DNA of 64,000 nucleotides from Cliona cf. orientalis (lineage: Eukaryota > Porifera > Demospongiae > Clionaida > Clionaidae). Shown piece after piece: positions 21,742-31,263 of the stretch (the stretch's first letter is position 1; every line of letters begins with the position of its first letter). Made by a program: the position numbers and the translations under genes. The notes beneath the pieces were generated by a model, which worked only from the letters and a program-made list of their open reading frames with translations, was not told the DNA's origin and searched no databases. Location of the stretch: NCBI GenBank assembly GCA_963930775.1, contig OZ005706.1:6006428-6070427 (forward strand), read 5' to 3'.

Positions 21742-23111
21742 TTAAAAAAATGTTCCAAATTCAACTGAATCACACTTTTTATCGCCAGTGGTATAGCCTC
21801 CCACTACCATCAGTTGGTAGTCAGGGAGGACAGCTGATAAACAGTCATATCTAAGTGTTGTCATAGACTGATGACCTCCCAGGATTTAGTGGTTGGCTGG
21901 TGCATATGAACAGCTGTGGTGGGTTTGTATTCTGAATCCTCCCCACCAATTGCCAGCAGTCGACCATGAAGACTCACAGCAGTGGAGAGCTCTACAGGGA
22001 GGTCAGCAACTCTGTTCCATGGGCTACCTCTGCTGGATCGTGTTAGTGTACTTACAAGACGTTTTCCTAGCGATGTGGAGCCAGCAGAGGAAAGAAGTGA
22101 TGCTAATGAACAAGAGTACACTGAATTTGTAGCTGTTCCGTCTTTATCACCTCCCCCCAGCAGATAGACCAGACCACCACAGAGTGTTATTGATGAACGT
22201 GCCAATGGTTGAGGTAGATCAGCAGTAGTGTGCCACTCTCGAGTCTCAGTGTTCAGCACTTCAACCGTTTTCAGTGCTTCATCCTCACCACCACGTCCAC
22301 CATGGCCCCATCCCCCTACTATGATCAGAGTTGTTCCAGTGCACAGTGCAGACACATAATAACATTTAGCTAGATGGCATTGGTGGGAATTTCTCAGTCC
22401 ACCTCCTACGCCCCTGCCCTCACCAGTCAGACTCAACAGCTTGTTGGTATTCTCACCACTGCTCAATCCTCCAACTGTAGTCAGTAGATCATCAACGACT
22501 GCCAGAGCAAATCCTTTACATGGGGAATCTGGAGTGAAAGACCAGTTGGAACTTGGTATGTGGTAGGCATATACCTTGCAATTTGAAGCACATCGGCAAT
22601 ACACTGTGCTGTTGAGTACAACAGCATCAGAATATCTAACTATTTCACATGGAACCTTCTTTCCTTCTCTCCACCTCAGATTGAAATCAGTTCTGCTCAC
22701 TGTTCCAACCTTGGCTCCGCCATCTTCCCCCTGTACCTGACTTCTCAGCGCTCTAACTTCTTCTTCAAGTTCTGTGTTTCGTTTGCCAAAATCAGCTATC
22801 AGTTGGAGAGATCTCTGTGGATGATGCTATTGGAGTGGAGAAATGATAGCGCTTGAATTATATCGTGGCAGATGTTGACTTGGATGTGGTAGGGGATCGG
22901 CTGTAGGGAGCTTTCCAGAAAGTTGGTCAGGCTGTCGTCCATCAGCTCCATTAGTAGAACTGGGAGGCTTGTTTTGGGATCTTGGTGGGTGCCCAGGTAT
23001 TGGACAATGTTAGGATGACGTACGGTGCTCAAGAACTCACACTCTAGTTGAAACCTCCTGATTGGTAGCCTGTGCTCTCTGTGAGGGGCTATTTGATGCA
23101 GTGCAGTTGGT
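21742..23111 (-). pseudogene. Protein kinase - coiled coil - Kelch gene, decayed
   Basis: Minus-strand remnant. The exon starts after an acceptor at 23112 and encodes the middle of a kinase N-lobe and hinge (CEFLSTVRHPNIVQYLG, VLLMELMDDSL) up to the catalytic HRDLSN at about 22803. There two stop codons follow, and the rest of the C-lobe is missing. A different frame then gives a coiled coil (DFGKRNTELEEEVRALRSQ) and a Kelch domain from about 22690 (LRWREGKKVPC, YAYHIPSSNWS, several paired-Gly blades such as LIIVGGW and LVYLLGGG). The Kelch frame breaks at about 21861 but resumes one frame over (MTTLRYDCLSAVLPDYQLMV) to a stop at 21742. Lack of the first kinase exons, an internal deletion and a frameshift make it a pseudogene. 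As I recall, kinase-Kelch proteins form a large family in sponges. Confidence 0.8.
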
Positions 23112-23991
23112 CTGTTGTTAACGTGTTAGTCATCTGTACATTAACTGTAGATATATGCACCTAATCTGATAAGTCCATGTGTTAAAGTGTTGTGAATGTC
23201 TATGTATCCATAAAAGTAAGATATTTAGTGTATAAATTCTTGCTGATTATAAGTATCCACTATTCCACCAATATTATAATAATATAATCTTTGCTGCAAC
23301 ATCATGAACTGAACGACATGCTTGGCCGCAATTCCACTTAGCAGGCCTGTCGAAATGAGTTCGAGAATGTGTCTCTATGGCCCCTAGGAACTGGTAACCT
23401 CGTTTGTGTACACGGCACAACAATTCTGACCAATTGTGAGCATTCTAAACCTGTATATAGGAGAGTGCATCTTTTATGCCCTCCATGTTAGGACATGGAC
23501 TATTATAAAAAAATGTCCGTCTGAAAAATATTTTTCGTTGTATATAGTATAATAATGGCTAATTTTGAAATAATAATAAACATGTAGGGTGGTCAATTAG
23601 CTACCTTCGTCCCCCCCCCCCCCCCAAATTAAATGGATAATCAATAACCATCGAAATGTTTGAAAGCAGATTACTCTTGAAGGAATGTGGTCCCCCCCCC
23701 CCCCCCCCCCCCCTTGGGCTGCATATAACATTAAAAAACAATGATGATAAACTAAATGGAATTCCGGATCCCTTTTTGGTTATTGAACTAAGAAAACTGC
23801 CGCTCGAAATGGGCGTGATTTCTAAACTTTCGCGCGCGCAAGGGGTGTACTACAACCCCCCTTCTAGAAATCCTGGATCCGCCACTGTGAAAGTTAATGA
23901 ACTGAATGAAGCCATACTTTTTCGTCTGAGTGCGAGTAGAGACCTTACAGTAATACTTCGCTCGGAATCATACCAATCATAGTAGGTCTGC
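23112..23991. repeat. Gene-free stretch with poly-C and MITE ends
   Basis: Contains two long C runs (about 23611-23626 and 23691-23713) and a terminus CTGGATCCGCCACTG at about 23872-23886 of the same repeat family seen at 32297-32592 and 63485. Part of 23628-23690 resembles 39990-40070. Homopolymers make the exact sequence unsafe. Confidence 0.45.
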
Positions 23992-24400
23992 TAGTCTCAA
24001 AACCAGACCGCTCCCACCGCAGCGTTTAGTTCTCTCAGGATAAACACGCGGAGGGAGGGTCTGGGAGACTGCCTTTACCGTTTTGGATCCGCGCGCACAG
24101 ATCTTGGCGGGCCAATCAGATTGCAGAACGCGAGTGACGTCACACGTTTGAAATCTTGAACCACCAGATCGACTTTTCTCTTTGAATTTAGTACCTCTGG
24201 ATGCCTTTCGAAGGCTAATTCGATTGTAGAGAAGGTTTTTAGTTTGCTTAACAGCAAAAAAAAGAGCGTTACTGGCTGGCTCTTGACATCGTATGGGCGG
24301 ACCCCCAACGCGTGACGTCACGTACATCTTGCATAATCGGGATCCTCCCTCCGCGTGTTTATCCTAAACGCTGCGGTGGAGCGATCTGGTTTCGAGACTA
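23992..24400. mobile_element. Mutator-like MITE with 9-bp target duplication
   Basis: The element runs from TAGTCTCAAAACCAGA to TCTGGTTTCGAGACTA, with inverted arms of about 85 bp that include ACGCGGAGGGAGG and its complement. It is flanked by perfect 9-bp direct repeats TAGGTCTGC (23983-23991 and 24401-24409), the target-site length of Mutator-like elements. The inside is non-coding; a transposase elsewhere must move it. Confidence 0.85.
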
Positions 24401-24539
24401 TAGGTCTGCATACATGGATTCCTTGTCACCGTAATACATGTTTTTTGAAGACTGACTCTAGTGCTTCATGCTTCCCTTGAATGCATCTGTTCCGGCCGGG
24501 GAGAACTTTGTAAAGCATTTTCAGCATTAGATTCATATC

Positions 24540-24600
24540 GCATGACTGCGCATGCATGCATGCGTGCACAAACGCGCACGCGCGTGCGCGCACTGTAAAA
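24540..24600. repeat. Alternating purine-pyrimidine run
   Basis: GCATGCATGCATGCGTGCAC followed by ACGCGCACGCGCGTGCGCGC gives about 50 bp of strict alternation, a candidate Z-DNA-forming tract. Confidence 0.6.
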
Positions 24601-24804
24601 AATGGTAGTGACATTCATTATTATATTCAGTTTTACAGCGATATAATAATTATTATTGTGATGTATTATATACTGAGCTAGTAGCTATGTAGTTATATAT
24701 GTTGCCAAGAGTATATGTTACATTGAAACACAATCTTGACTAAAATGAGTGACATAAGAAGTATAATATAGCTATTAATATTAAATCTATAGCTAATAAA
24801 ATGC

Positions 24805-25572
24805 TTAGTTTTTTTCAAGTTTTTCTAACAATTTCATCAATTCATTACATGCCTCCTCAGTGTGCTGATCAACCTTATTCTCTTTGATAGCATTTTGAAT
24901 CATAGCTGCTTCAAACTTGGGATGGGCCACTGCCACACGACTTTTTTTTAAGCTCTTGATATATCGAAAATGAATTTCTTCCCAATTCAGTTCCCTTTGA
25001 AGTTCTTTCCACTTCTTAGTAGCTTTTTCATGATTTGAATCATCTGTAAGAATATCAGCAAAATATGGTTTCCTCTTGAGTGCTTTCTCCATATCCTTAA
25101 GCGTGCTAACGTAATGTTTTGGTGAACCAATAACATTGGTTAAAACTTTATCTATTATGGCCTTCTCTACTTCGACAGCAAGCTGTCCTATCATTAGCTG
25201 AGTACGATCTTTCTTCAACTCTTCCAGCTGTTTAGTTAATCTTTCAACTTGTATCTTAAGCTCTCTTACCTGTTTAATTAACCCTTCAATTTCGGAATCC
25301 TTAGTCTGCGTAGAGACCTTTAGGCCTAGGTTGAGGCATTCAATAAGTTCATAAAAGTTAGATACAACACTTAACAAAACTTCAGTGTTAACTGCACTTT
25401 TTGTCTCATCTGTACACTCTTCAAGTATTTCTTCGTTGAAGGTTTTAGAGTTTAGATCTTGTTTGAGAACAATCAAATCTTCATGCTTTATTTCTCCGGT
25501 CTTTAACTGGCTTAGTAACTTCTTAGCTTTTCGATCTACTTCTTCAATACGACCGCAAGCTAGTGATGCCAT
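24805..25572 (-). CDS. Coiled-coil protein of unknown function
   Basis: An uninterrupted single-exon frame of 255 residues. The start is the ATG at 25572 (MASLACGRIEEVDRKAKKLL); the degraded paralogue at 36943 begins with the same MAS..IEEV. Residues ~95-125 form a strong heptad coiled coil (KQVRELKIQVERLTKQLEEL). The C-terminal half is charged and helical, with KHYVSTLKDMEKALKRKPYF, NWEEIHFRYIKSLKKSRVAVAHPKF, and a helix ending LMKLLEKLEKN. There is no signal peptide or membrane span, so it is probably cytosolic. I do not recognise the family. The VAVAHPKFE core is kept in the paralogue, so the region is likely functional. Confidence 0.7.
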   Translation of the reverse strand: MASLACGRIEEVDRKAKKLLSQLKTGEIKHEDLIVLKQDLNSKTFNEEILEECTDETKSAVNTEVLLSVVSNFYELIECLNLGLKVSTQTKDSEIEGLIKQVRELKIQVERLTKQLEELKKDRTQLMIGQLAVEVEKAIIDKVLTNVIGSPKHYVSTLKDMEKALKRKPYFADILTDDSNHEKATKKWKELQRELNWEEIHFRYIKSLKKSRVAVAHPKFEAAMIQNAIKENKVDQHTEEACNELMKLLEKLEKN

Positions 25573-26411
25573 TTGCAATACTTGAAAATTTGAACTACCT
25601 CTATCTGGATAAGAAGCTTAAGTAAAACTGCATAATTATCTATAATAGCTAGTTGATGATCTTATATGTACTATAGGTGACATGCCAACATGATGTAAGA
25701 ATACAATATCATATGTCACGTTGCATGCAATGCCCAATGTACAACTATAATTATTACTACAATGTAGTTTGCACACGGCACTATAAGTTAAACTGCATGG
25801 TTTTGCAGACAAACACCAAAATGAATCCATGCAGTAACATCCTGTTTAATTCAGTGGTTGTAAATAATACTTTAAACTCCTGTTACAATGTATATATAGG
25901 TACATTGAGGAAGGTGTGAGACTTATTATAGTCATGTGAGCTAGCATTCAGCACAGTGTCTACATAACTTCATACTTTACTGTACTTCTGAGATGAATGC
26001 ATTTCCCATGTCCCAACAATAATTATTATAGCTATATATTATAATTATACTAGACTAAGTGCCTATATACGTAAACAGGTATTATAGTATACAATAGTAT
26101 TTCAAGAATCCTCCTATTTCCATTCTACTATCCTTCTCTGTCTAGTTATAAGCTTCTTGCATGTGCACAGTACTGTTGAGCATGATCAATATTTATTTTG
26201 AGTGCATATATTAAGTAGAATATCACCTGGTCCACTAGCAGTATCAGTATTGCAATTGCAGCAAAAACCACTGCAACAGCTAATGTTGATCCAAAAATGT
26301 TGATAATGTGTAGCTACATTGTTGCAGTCATTTGTTACAGAGTATTATATATTCTGGATAAAATTATCAATATCGATCACTATTAAGTATAGGAGAGGGC
26401 TCCAAAGTATA
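25573..26411. other. Gene-poor stretch with a possible orphan membrane exon
   Basis: Mostly AT-rich non-coding DNA. On the minus strand at about 26225-26300 the translation GSTLAVAVVFAAIAILILLV would be a membrane span, open from about 26303 to a stop near 26150. It could be a lone exon of a receptor-type gene, but no partner exons are visible. Confidence 0.35.
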
Positions 26412-27103
26412 CAGTGGAATCCCTCTAAAGCGGACACCATTGGGACCAAAGATTTTGTCCGCTGTAGTGAGGTGTCCTTAGCTCATGATCATGCAGGGGT
26501 TAATAGTGGTTGACCACGCTCGTCCCACAATCACAGCCATGCAGCTATATGATAAAGCATGACTGTGGACGACGAAAAAGACCGTATTGATGAGAGATCT
26601 GTCAACTGACAGCTTCTAAGCAAGAATTTGAGACATAATTTAGGCTTTACTGTAGCTACTGGTCGCTGAAACTGACCAATTTTAATGGTGGGTGTGGCTA
26701 ACTGTCCGTGCATGGTTATGCGAGGTTGTACATGTTCACTATTGCGCAGGCTCGAACGGGACCAAAATAAGTGTCTGTTATACGGGATAGCGGGGTGTCC
26801 GCTGTTGAGGGGGTTTGAATATACTAAGTTGAAGTCTATATGGAAGAATTGTCCGTTAACTACCGTATCCGATCTAATTAACGCGCCTCTCTAATAGATG
26901 CGCCACCTCGGCCTGAAGTGCAATTTTCACGCTCTATTTAAATGCGCCCACCCACACGTCCCTATACTTTGGTGCGCGTCAGAAGGATAATTTTCACGCT
27001 CTAATGGCGCGCCACCCAGCACTCGTAATTATTTTTTCATGGCGCGTTAATTAGATCGGATACGGTATATCGCATGCAGGTGTCGGTTAAGCGGGGTTCC
27101 ACT
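26412..27103. mobile_element. Tc1/mariner (pogo/Tigger-like) MITE, host of nested insert
   Basis: The left end CAGTGGAATCCCTCTAAAGC and right end GCGGGGTTCCACT (complement AGTGGAACCCCGC) resemble Tigger/pogo termini and lie at TA dinucleotides. Internal phrases about AAGCGGACAC / GTGTCCGCT repeat in both orientations. The element is split by the MITE at 26861-27067. No transposase frame remains. Confidence 0.7.
26861..27067. mobile_element. MITE, TACCGTATCCGATC family, nested
   Basis: Perfect termini TACCGTATCCGATCTAATTA and TAATTAGATCGGATACGGTA, continuing as ACGCGCC/GGCGCGT, with TA on both sides. It lies inside the Tigger-like element at 26412-27103, so it inserted later. Confidence 0.85.
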
Positions 27104-27274
27104 ATATTGCTGATACTCTCATGGTACTAGCTGCCACTACCATCTCCTAGTACATACGTGTACCTAGCTATATATATAACACAATTTCAAAGCCTTAATT
27201 CATGACTTGTTTGATCACACATGTAGCTAGCTATAGAGGTGAATATTGGTTAGCTACTTGTAACTCAGTAGATA

Positions 27275-27993
27275 CAGTGCTCCATGAAAAGAGAGTAAAT
27301 TTTTAAATTTTTTTCATTTTGGCCCATAACTTTCTTCTGTAATGGTTTTGGGTGCTCAAACCTGATACATACACTCTTCTATATATCTCCTATCTACCTC
27401 TGCAGTCGAACACCGTACCATTAACCACAAGGATTGTGATTTTTATGGCTTCTCAAAGACCACTCATAAGAAAAATACTTTAGGATAATATTTTTTACAC
27501 TCTTTTTAGTTAAGGGCTAAGATGTTGCATACGCATGGACCAACTAACAAAGAAACTTGATGCCTAATGCAGGGTCTTAATTATTGACGATTGAGGTTTT
27601 AATTACAGATTTGTACGTTTTGAAGGACCAAAATGGTTAGGATCCAAACTTCCATGATTCCTGTAGTTAAGGGCTAATTTCCTACAAGATGCTAGCCATG
27701 TTCCTTAAGTTTCATATTCTCAAATGTGGGACCTTAATGTTATACAGAACAGAATTGGTGAGCCATAATGTCCAAAAAATTGCAAAAATTTCTGATTTTG
27801 AGATTTTAGGACAGTAATTAAAAGGTGTGTCCCGGCTAAGGGTGTGGTTTATGGGACTAATTAGTACCACCAAAGTGACTCTATTGGCCTATAGTTTCAA
27901 ATGAATACCTTGATGGGCAGTGTACTTAGTTGGATTACAAAATCAATATTCTAGGCCTATTTTCAAAATCTACTGTCTTCGCGTGGAGCACTG
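27275..27993. mobile_element. 719-bp TA-flanked inverted-repeat element
   Basis: The ends CAGTGCTCCATG and CGTGGAGCACTG are inverted and both sit next to TA, as expected of a Tc1/mariner-type non-autonomous element. The inside contains TTAAGGGCTAA twice but no open frame for a transposase. Confidence 0.7.
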
Positions 27994-28774
27994 TATACCA
28001 TATTCATATTAATGGCTGAGTCATGCATGAACAGATGGTACGTTATGATAATCTGAATATTAATGTAATAACTGAATCATGGAAGTGATGCATGGTGCAC
28101 AATATCACTGATAGTGAATTTGATGACAAGTCATAGAACCTACTACTAGACTAAGAGTGTAATAGTCGTGCATACCCCACTGCAGTTCTGATGATTGATC
28201 ATATAAGGCATGTGCACAAAAGAGGTGATTAGACGGTAATAAATATTACTTTTATGTCCCTGGAACATAATAATATTATATGAGCGCTGCTTCCTGACAT
28301 TTAAAACCATCAAGATGTCATGCATGTATACCTCGCATTTAACTCTCTGGATCATTTGTTTGTGTATGCAAACAATAAGCATTAAGGATTCCAGGTTATC
28401 TGTCTCTACTAATCAACAAACGAACTTAATATTATGTTCTTGAATGATTGATCCATGAAGCTGTGATATAAGCCATCAGCTAGACTGAGTGTGCATGTAG
28501 CTATATATAATCATTCTGAGAGTGGATTTCAGATTAAATTTTAACAGAAAAAAAAGAGAGGTGTTGACAGGCAACATGCAGAGGCAACTGGACGATTCAT
28601 ATGTGCCATAAGAATGATAATTATCATCTATAATAGTATACTTGTACTTTGATGTGTACAAATCTTGTATACTAATTACAAGTACTACAAGTGAAATAGG
28701 CATCTGAGTTTGAAATACCATTCTGAGTTGAAATACATATCTGACTTTGTGTATGTATACTACTATAGCCTGTG
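27994..28774. other. Gene-free AT-rich stretch
   Basis: No supported gene or bounded repeat. Microsatellite-like ATAATATTAT blocks only. Confidence 0.35.
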
Positions 28775-28926
28775 ATAGTGAGGTTGTATGTTGAATTTGG
28801 ATAAATAACACTCCGAAATAGGCATTTGGTTCGTCAAATTGTACTCGCTATCGCTCGTACAATTTTTGAACCAAATACCTATTTCAGAGTGCTATTTTAC
28901 CCAAATTCAACATACAACCTCGCTAT
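28775..28926. repeat. Foldback element left of the Crypton-like gene
   Basis: Arms of about 70 nt pair around a GTACTCGCTATCGCTCGTAC centre: ATAGTGAGGTTGTATGTTGA on the left and its near-complement at the right end. A different foldback of similar design flanks the gene on the other side (30955-31077). Confidence 0.75.
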
Positions 28927-29009
28927 TACCTATACTAATATTATATACATACACAATATTGCATGTTATATCCCGTTGCTATGTTGTTGCTAAGTAAAAT
29001 ATATGCCAT

Positions 29010-29092
29010 ATTGCACTAACCACAAACCTATATTGCACTAACCACAACCTATATTGCACTAACCACAAGGTCATATTGCACTAACCACAAAG
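29010..29092. repeat. Four tandem copies of a ~21-bp unit
   Basis: The unit ATATTGCACTAACCACAA is repeated four times with 3-5 variable bases between copies, just 3' of the Crypton-like gene. Confidence 0.9.
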
Positions 29093-29189
29093 CCTTCAGG
29101 CAATATTGATAGGAAATGAGGATATGTTATGCATAGTTCAGCAATGACACAATAACTGAGCTATTTAGTGTAGCAAGTAGCTAGCTAGG

Positions 29190-30866
29190 CTAGTCCAAGT
29201 CTTTCAGGAACTGGAGGATGTCTTCAGCAGAAGGCATACCAAGTTCAGATGTAGTCTGACAACTTTCGGTTGTCACTGAACTGAGTGAACTGCTGCTGGT
29301 GAAGTTGACTGGAGCAGATGATCCATGGTTGATGTTTATATTCACTTGACAGCTATCAAATTTCATGTTTGGTCCAAATCCGGGTCCAAATGTGGACATG
29401 GTTGGGATGTTTTTGTGTTCGAGCTTTGTCATCTCTGCATGATATGATGACTGTGAATGAGAGGATAGGATATTTGACACAGCTTGCTGCTGTTTGTCAC
29501 TGGTGCGTTCGTACATACGCAGACACTCCAGAGAACGGTGGCCAGTCCTCTCCTGTATAATTTTTTCTGGAACTTGTGCTTCATATAGCTCCGTAGCCCC
29601 TGTCGCCCGCAGACTATGATTTGTTTTGTGGCCTGAGATATTCCCAAGTTTGCACATTTCAGGGACCATCTGTGAGAGTTTGTTGCGTCCAAGTGGGATG
29701 CTGTAGTACCACACGGACCGTTCATAGGTAGGGGGTTGTTTATTCACCTTTTCCATTGGGCGAACATAAAAAAGATCCTTTTCAACAGCTTCTGGTGGAA
29801 GTTTACTGATATAAAGATCCAAGAGACGACAGTGACAGCGATCTCCAGCTTCAGGATTCTCGTGAATCTGAACAGATTTGTTTTTGATGTGCAATTGTGC
29901 CAATCCACCAGAGCGATTTTTAGATGCATTCTCAGTGTACGTATATCCATTTTCGGTTCGTCTGAGCTGAGACAGTCGCAAGTTCCTGTGTTCATTTCCA
30001 CCTCGCAAGCAAAAGTTTTTCCCGTTGTTGAAAAACACAGCCCGCAGCAAACTTGTAGGGTTGTCAACACCTAATACACCACATGCCCATAGCTGGTTCT
30101 CTTCCTCTTTTGTGAAAGTCTCAGTTGATTGTTTCTGAGCACCAACACCGTCTGCCCTCAGCTTTCTATACACCGAGTCCATCGTATGGTGCAGTGTCTG
30201 GAAGGCTACATCATTTTTCGCAAAGATATTTGGAGCTCTCTCCTTATCCACAGCTTTCATGTGTCTTTGGAGACCAGATAGCAATAACTGAAGGGTGGTA
30301 GGAGGATACGGTTCACCATTAACTTTTCTGGTCTCGGCTATAAAGATGGATAACCACTTATTAAGGCTAGTCGGCTCCATATCTTCTAAGAGGGTCTCAG
30401 GACACTTCTCCTCACTGCTCTCATTTCTGTTGCTCATCCAGGAGTTAAAGTTCTCCAATGCCCATTTTGTTGAATTCTCAGTGTTTTTAGGAACACAAGC
30501 TTTAGAAAGGGTATCTAGCTCTTCTTTGCTGAGCTTAGAGAAACGAGTCTTCTTTGCAGGTGGTGAGCATTCAGAGGGGTGGACCTGGATATTTGCAGTG
30601 CTAGCGAGCGATAGATATTGAGGGTGGGGCTGAAGTGGCGCTAATTGGGAGGATGGGCCTGGGCGGGACTTGGGAGGGGGCGGAGATAGAGAAGAGTGTG
30701 CGTTGAGCCTGCTGCTGACAGCGGATAAATTTCGCTCGAGCGATTTAAGGTAAGAGTCAGTCCATTCCTCCATTCCTAAGCTGAATTCGGGCCGAGTTGG
30801 ATGTACTGTAATACTTTCCAGGAGCGAAGGAGAAACAACGGGAAAGAAAGCTGGTGAACTAGCCAT
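29190..30866 (-). CDS. Crypton-type tyrosine recombinase / DUF3504 protein
   Basis: An intact single-exon frame of 558 residues starts MASSPAFFPVVSP. Residues 1-110 are Pro/Ser-rich, with a possible basic nuclear signal (PPAKKTRFSK). Residues ~115-230 are a helical, core-binding-like part (WALENFNSWMSNR, LNKWLSIF). Residues ~250-470 are the DUF3504 catalytic-fold domain. Signature positions of tyrosine recombinases are visible: R in CLRGGNEHRNL, H-x-x-R in NHSLRATGATEL, the TGHRS histidine and the Tyr of LRMYER. The C-terminal ~90 residues are Ser/Thr-rich. Crypton transposons carry such enzymes, and animals have domesticated relatives (ZMYM2-4, QRICH1, KIAA1958). The lack of introns and full conservation of the catalytic set fit a mobile or recently mobile element; flanking foldbacks on both sides are suggestive. 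A domesticated DNA-binding gene is the alternative. Confidence 0.8.
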   Translation of the reverse strand: MASSPAFFPVVSPSLLESITVHPTRPEFSLGMEEWTDSYLKSLERNLSAVSSRLNAHSSLSPPPPKSRPGPSSQLAPLQPHPQYLSLASTANIQVHPSECSPPAKKTRFSKLSKEELDTLSKACVPKNTENSTKWALENFNSWMSNRNESSEEKCPETLLEDMEPTSLNKWLSIFIAETRKVNGEPYPPTTLQLLLSGLQRHMKAVDKERAPNIFAKNDVAFQTLHHTMDSVYRKLRADGVGAQKQSTETFTKEEENQLWACGVLGVDNPTSLLRAVFFNNGKNFCLRGGNEHRNLRLSQLRRTENGYTYTENASKNRSGGLAQLHIKNKSVQIHENPEAGDRCHCRLLDLYISKLPPEAVEKDLFYVRPMEKVNKQPPTYERSVWYYSIPLGRNKLSQMVPEMCKLGNISGHKTNHSLRATGATELYEAQVPEKIIQERTGHRSLECLRMYERTSDKQQQAVSNILSSHSQSSYHAEMTKLEHKNIPTMSTFGPGFGPNMKFDSCQVNININHGSSAPVNFTSSSSLSSVTTESCQTTSELGMPSAEDILQFLKDLD

Positions 30867-30954
30867 TCAAGAGTTCGAAGACTGAGACGCTCTGTTGCTA
30901 TAGTGTTAAGCTATTAAGCGTTGTAGCTATGGCAGCAGTGCCTCGGGATATAAA

Positions 30955-31077
30955 ATAGTTATATCACGCGCACTCGGGATGTATGGCATTTATTGCACTC
31001 AGCCCTCGGGCCGCTTCGCGCCCTCGTGCTTCGGTGCAATAAATGCCATACATCCCTCGCGCCCGTGATATAACTAT
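30955..31077. repeat. Foldback element right of the Crypton-like gene
   Basis: The 43-nt arms start ATAGTTATATCACGCGCACT and end AGTTATAT-complementary (GTGATATAACTAT). They enclose a GC-rich centre with GGGCCGCTTCGCGCC. It lies about 90 bp upstream of the Crypton-like start codon. Confidence 0.75.
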
Positions 31078-31263
31078 TACATACAAAACTTAACAAATAC
31101 ACTGCAATAGTGTGTTATTGTTGATGGATGAAAGATCGATTGCACTGTAGCTATTATATAATGGGAATTAGCTAACTTGACCATGATAGCATGCATGCAT
31201 GATACAAAATAATATGACGTTCATTAAATAAATTTTGACACTCTTAAGCTATATCATTACCTA

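Noticed and set aside
23656..23982. Plus-strand frame of 108 codons
   Set aside because: It starts in a poly-C tract and runs through a MITE end; no recognisable protein.
29010..29092. CRISPR-like array
   Set aside because: The units are tandem with only 3-5 bases between them, with no spacers, and the genome is an animal's.
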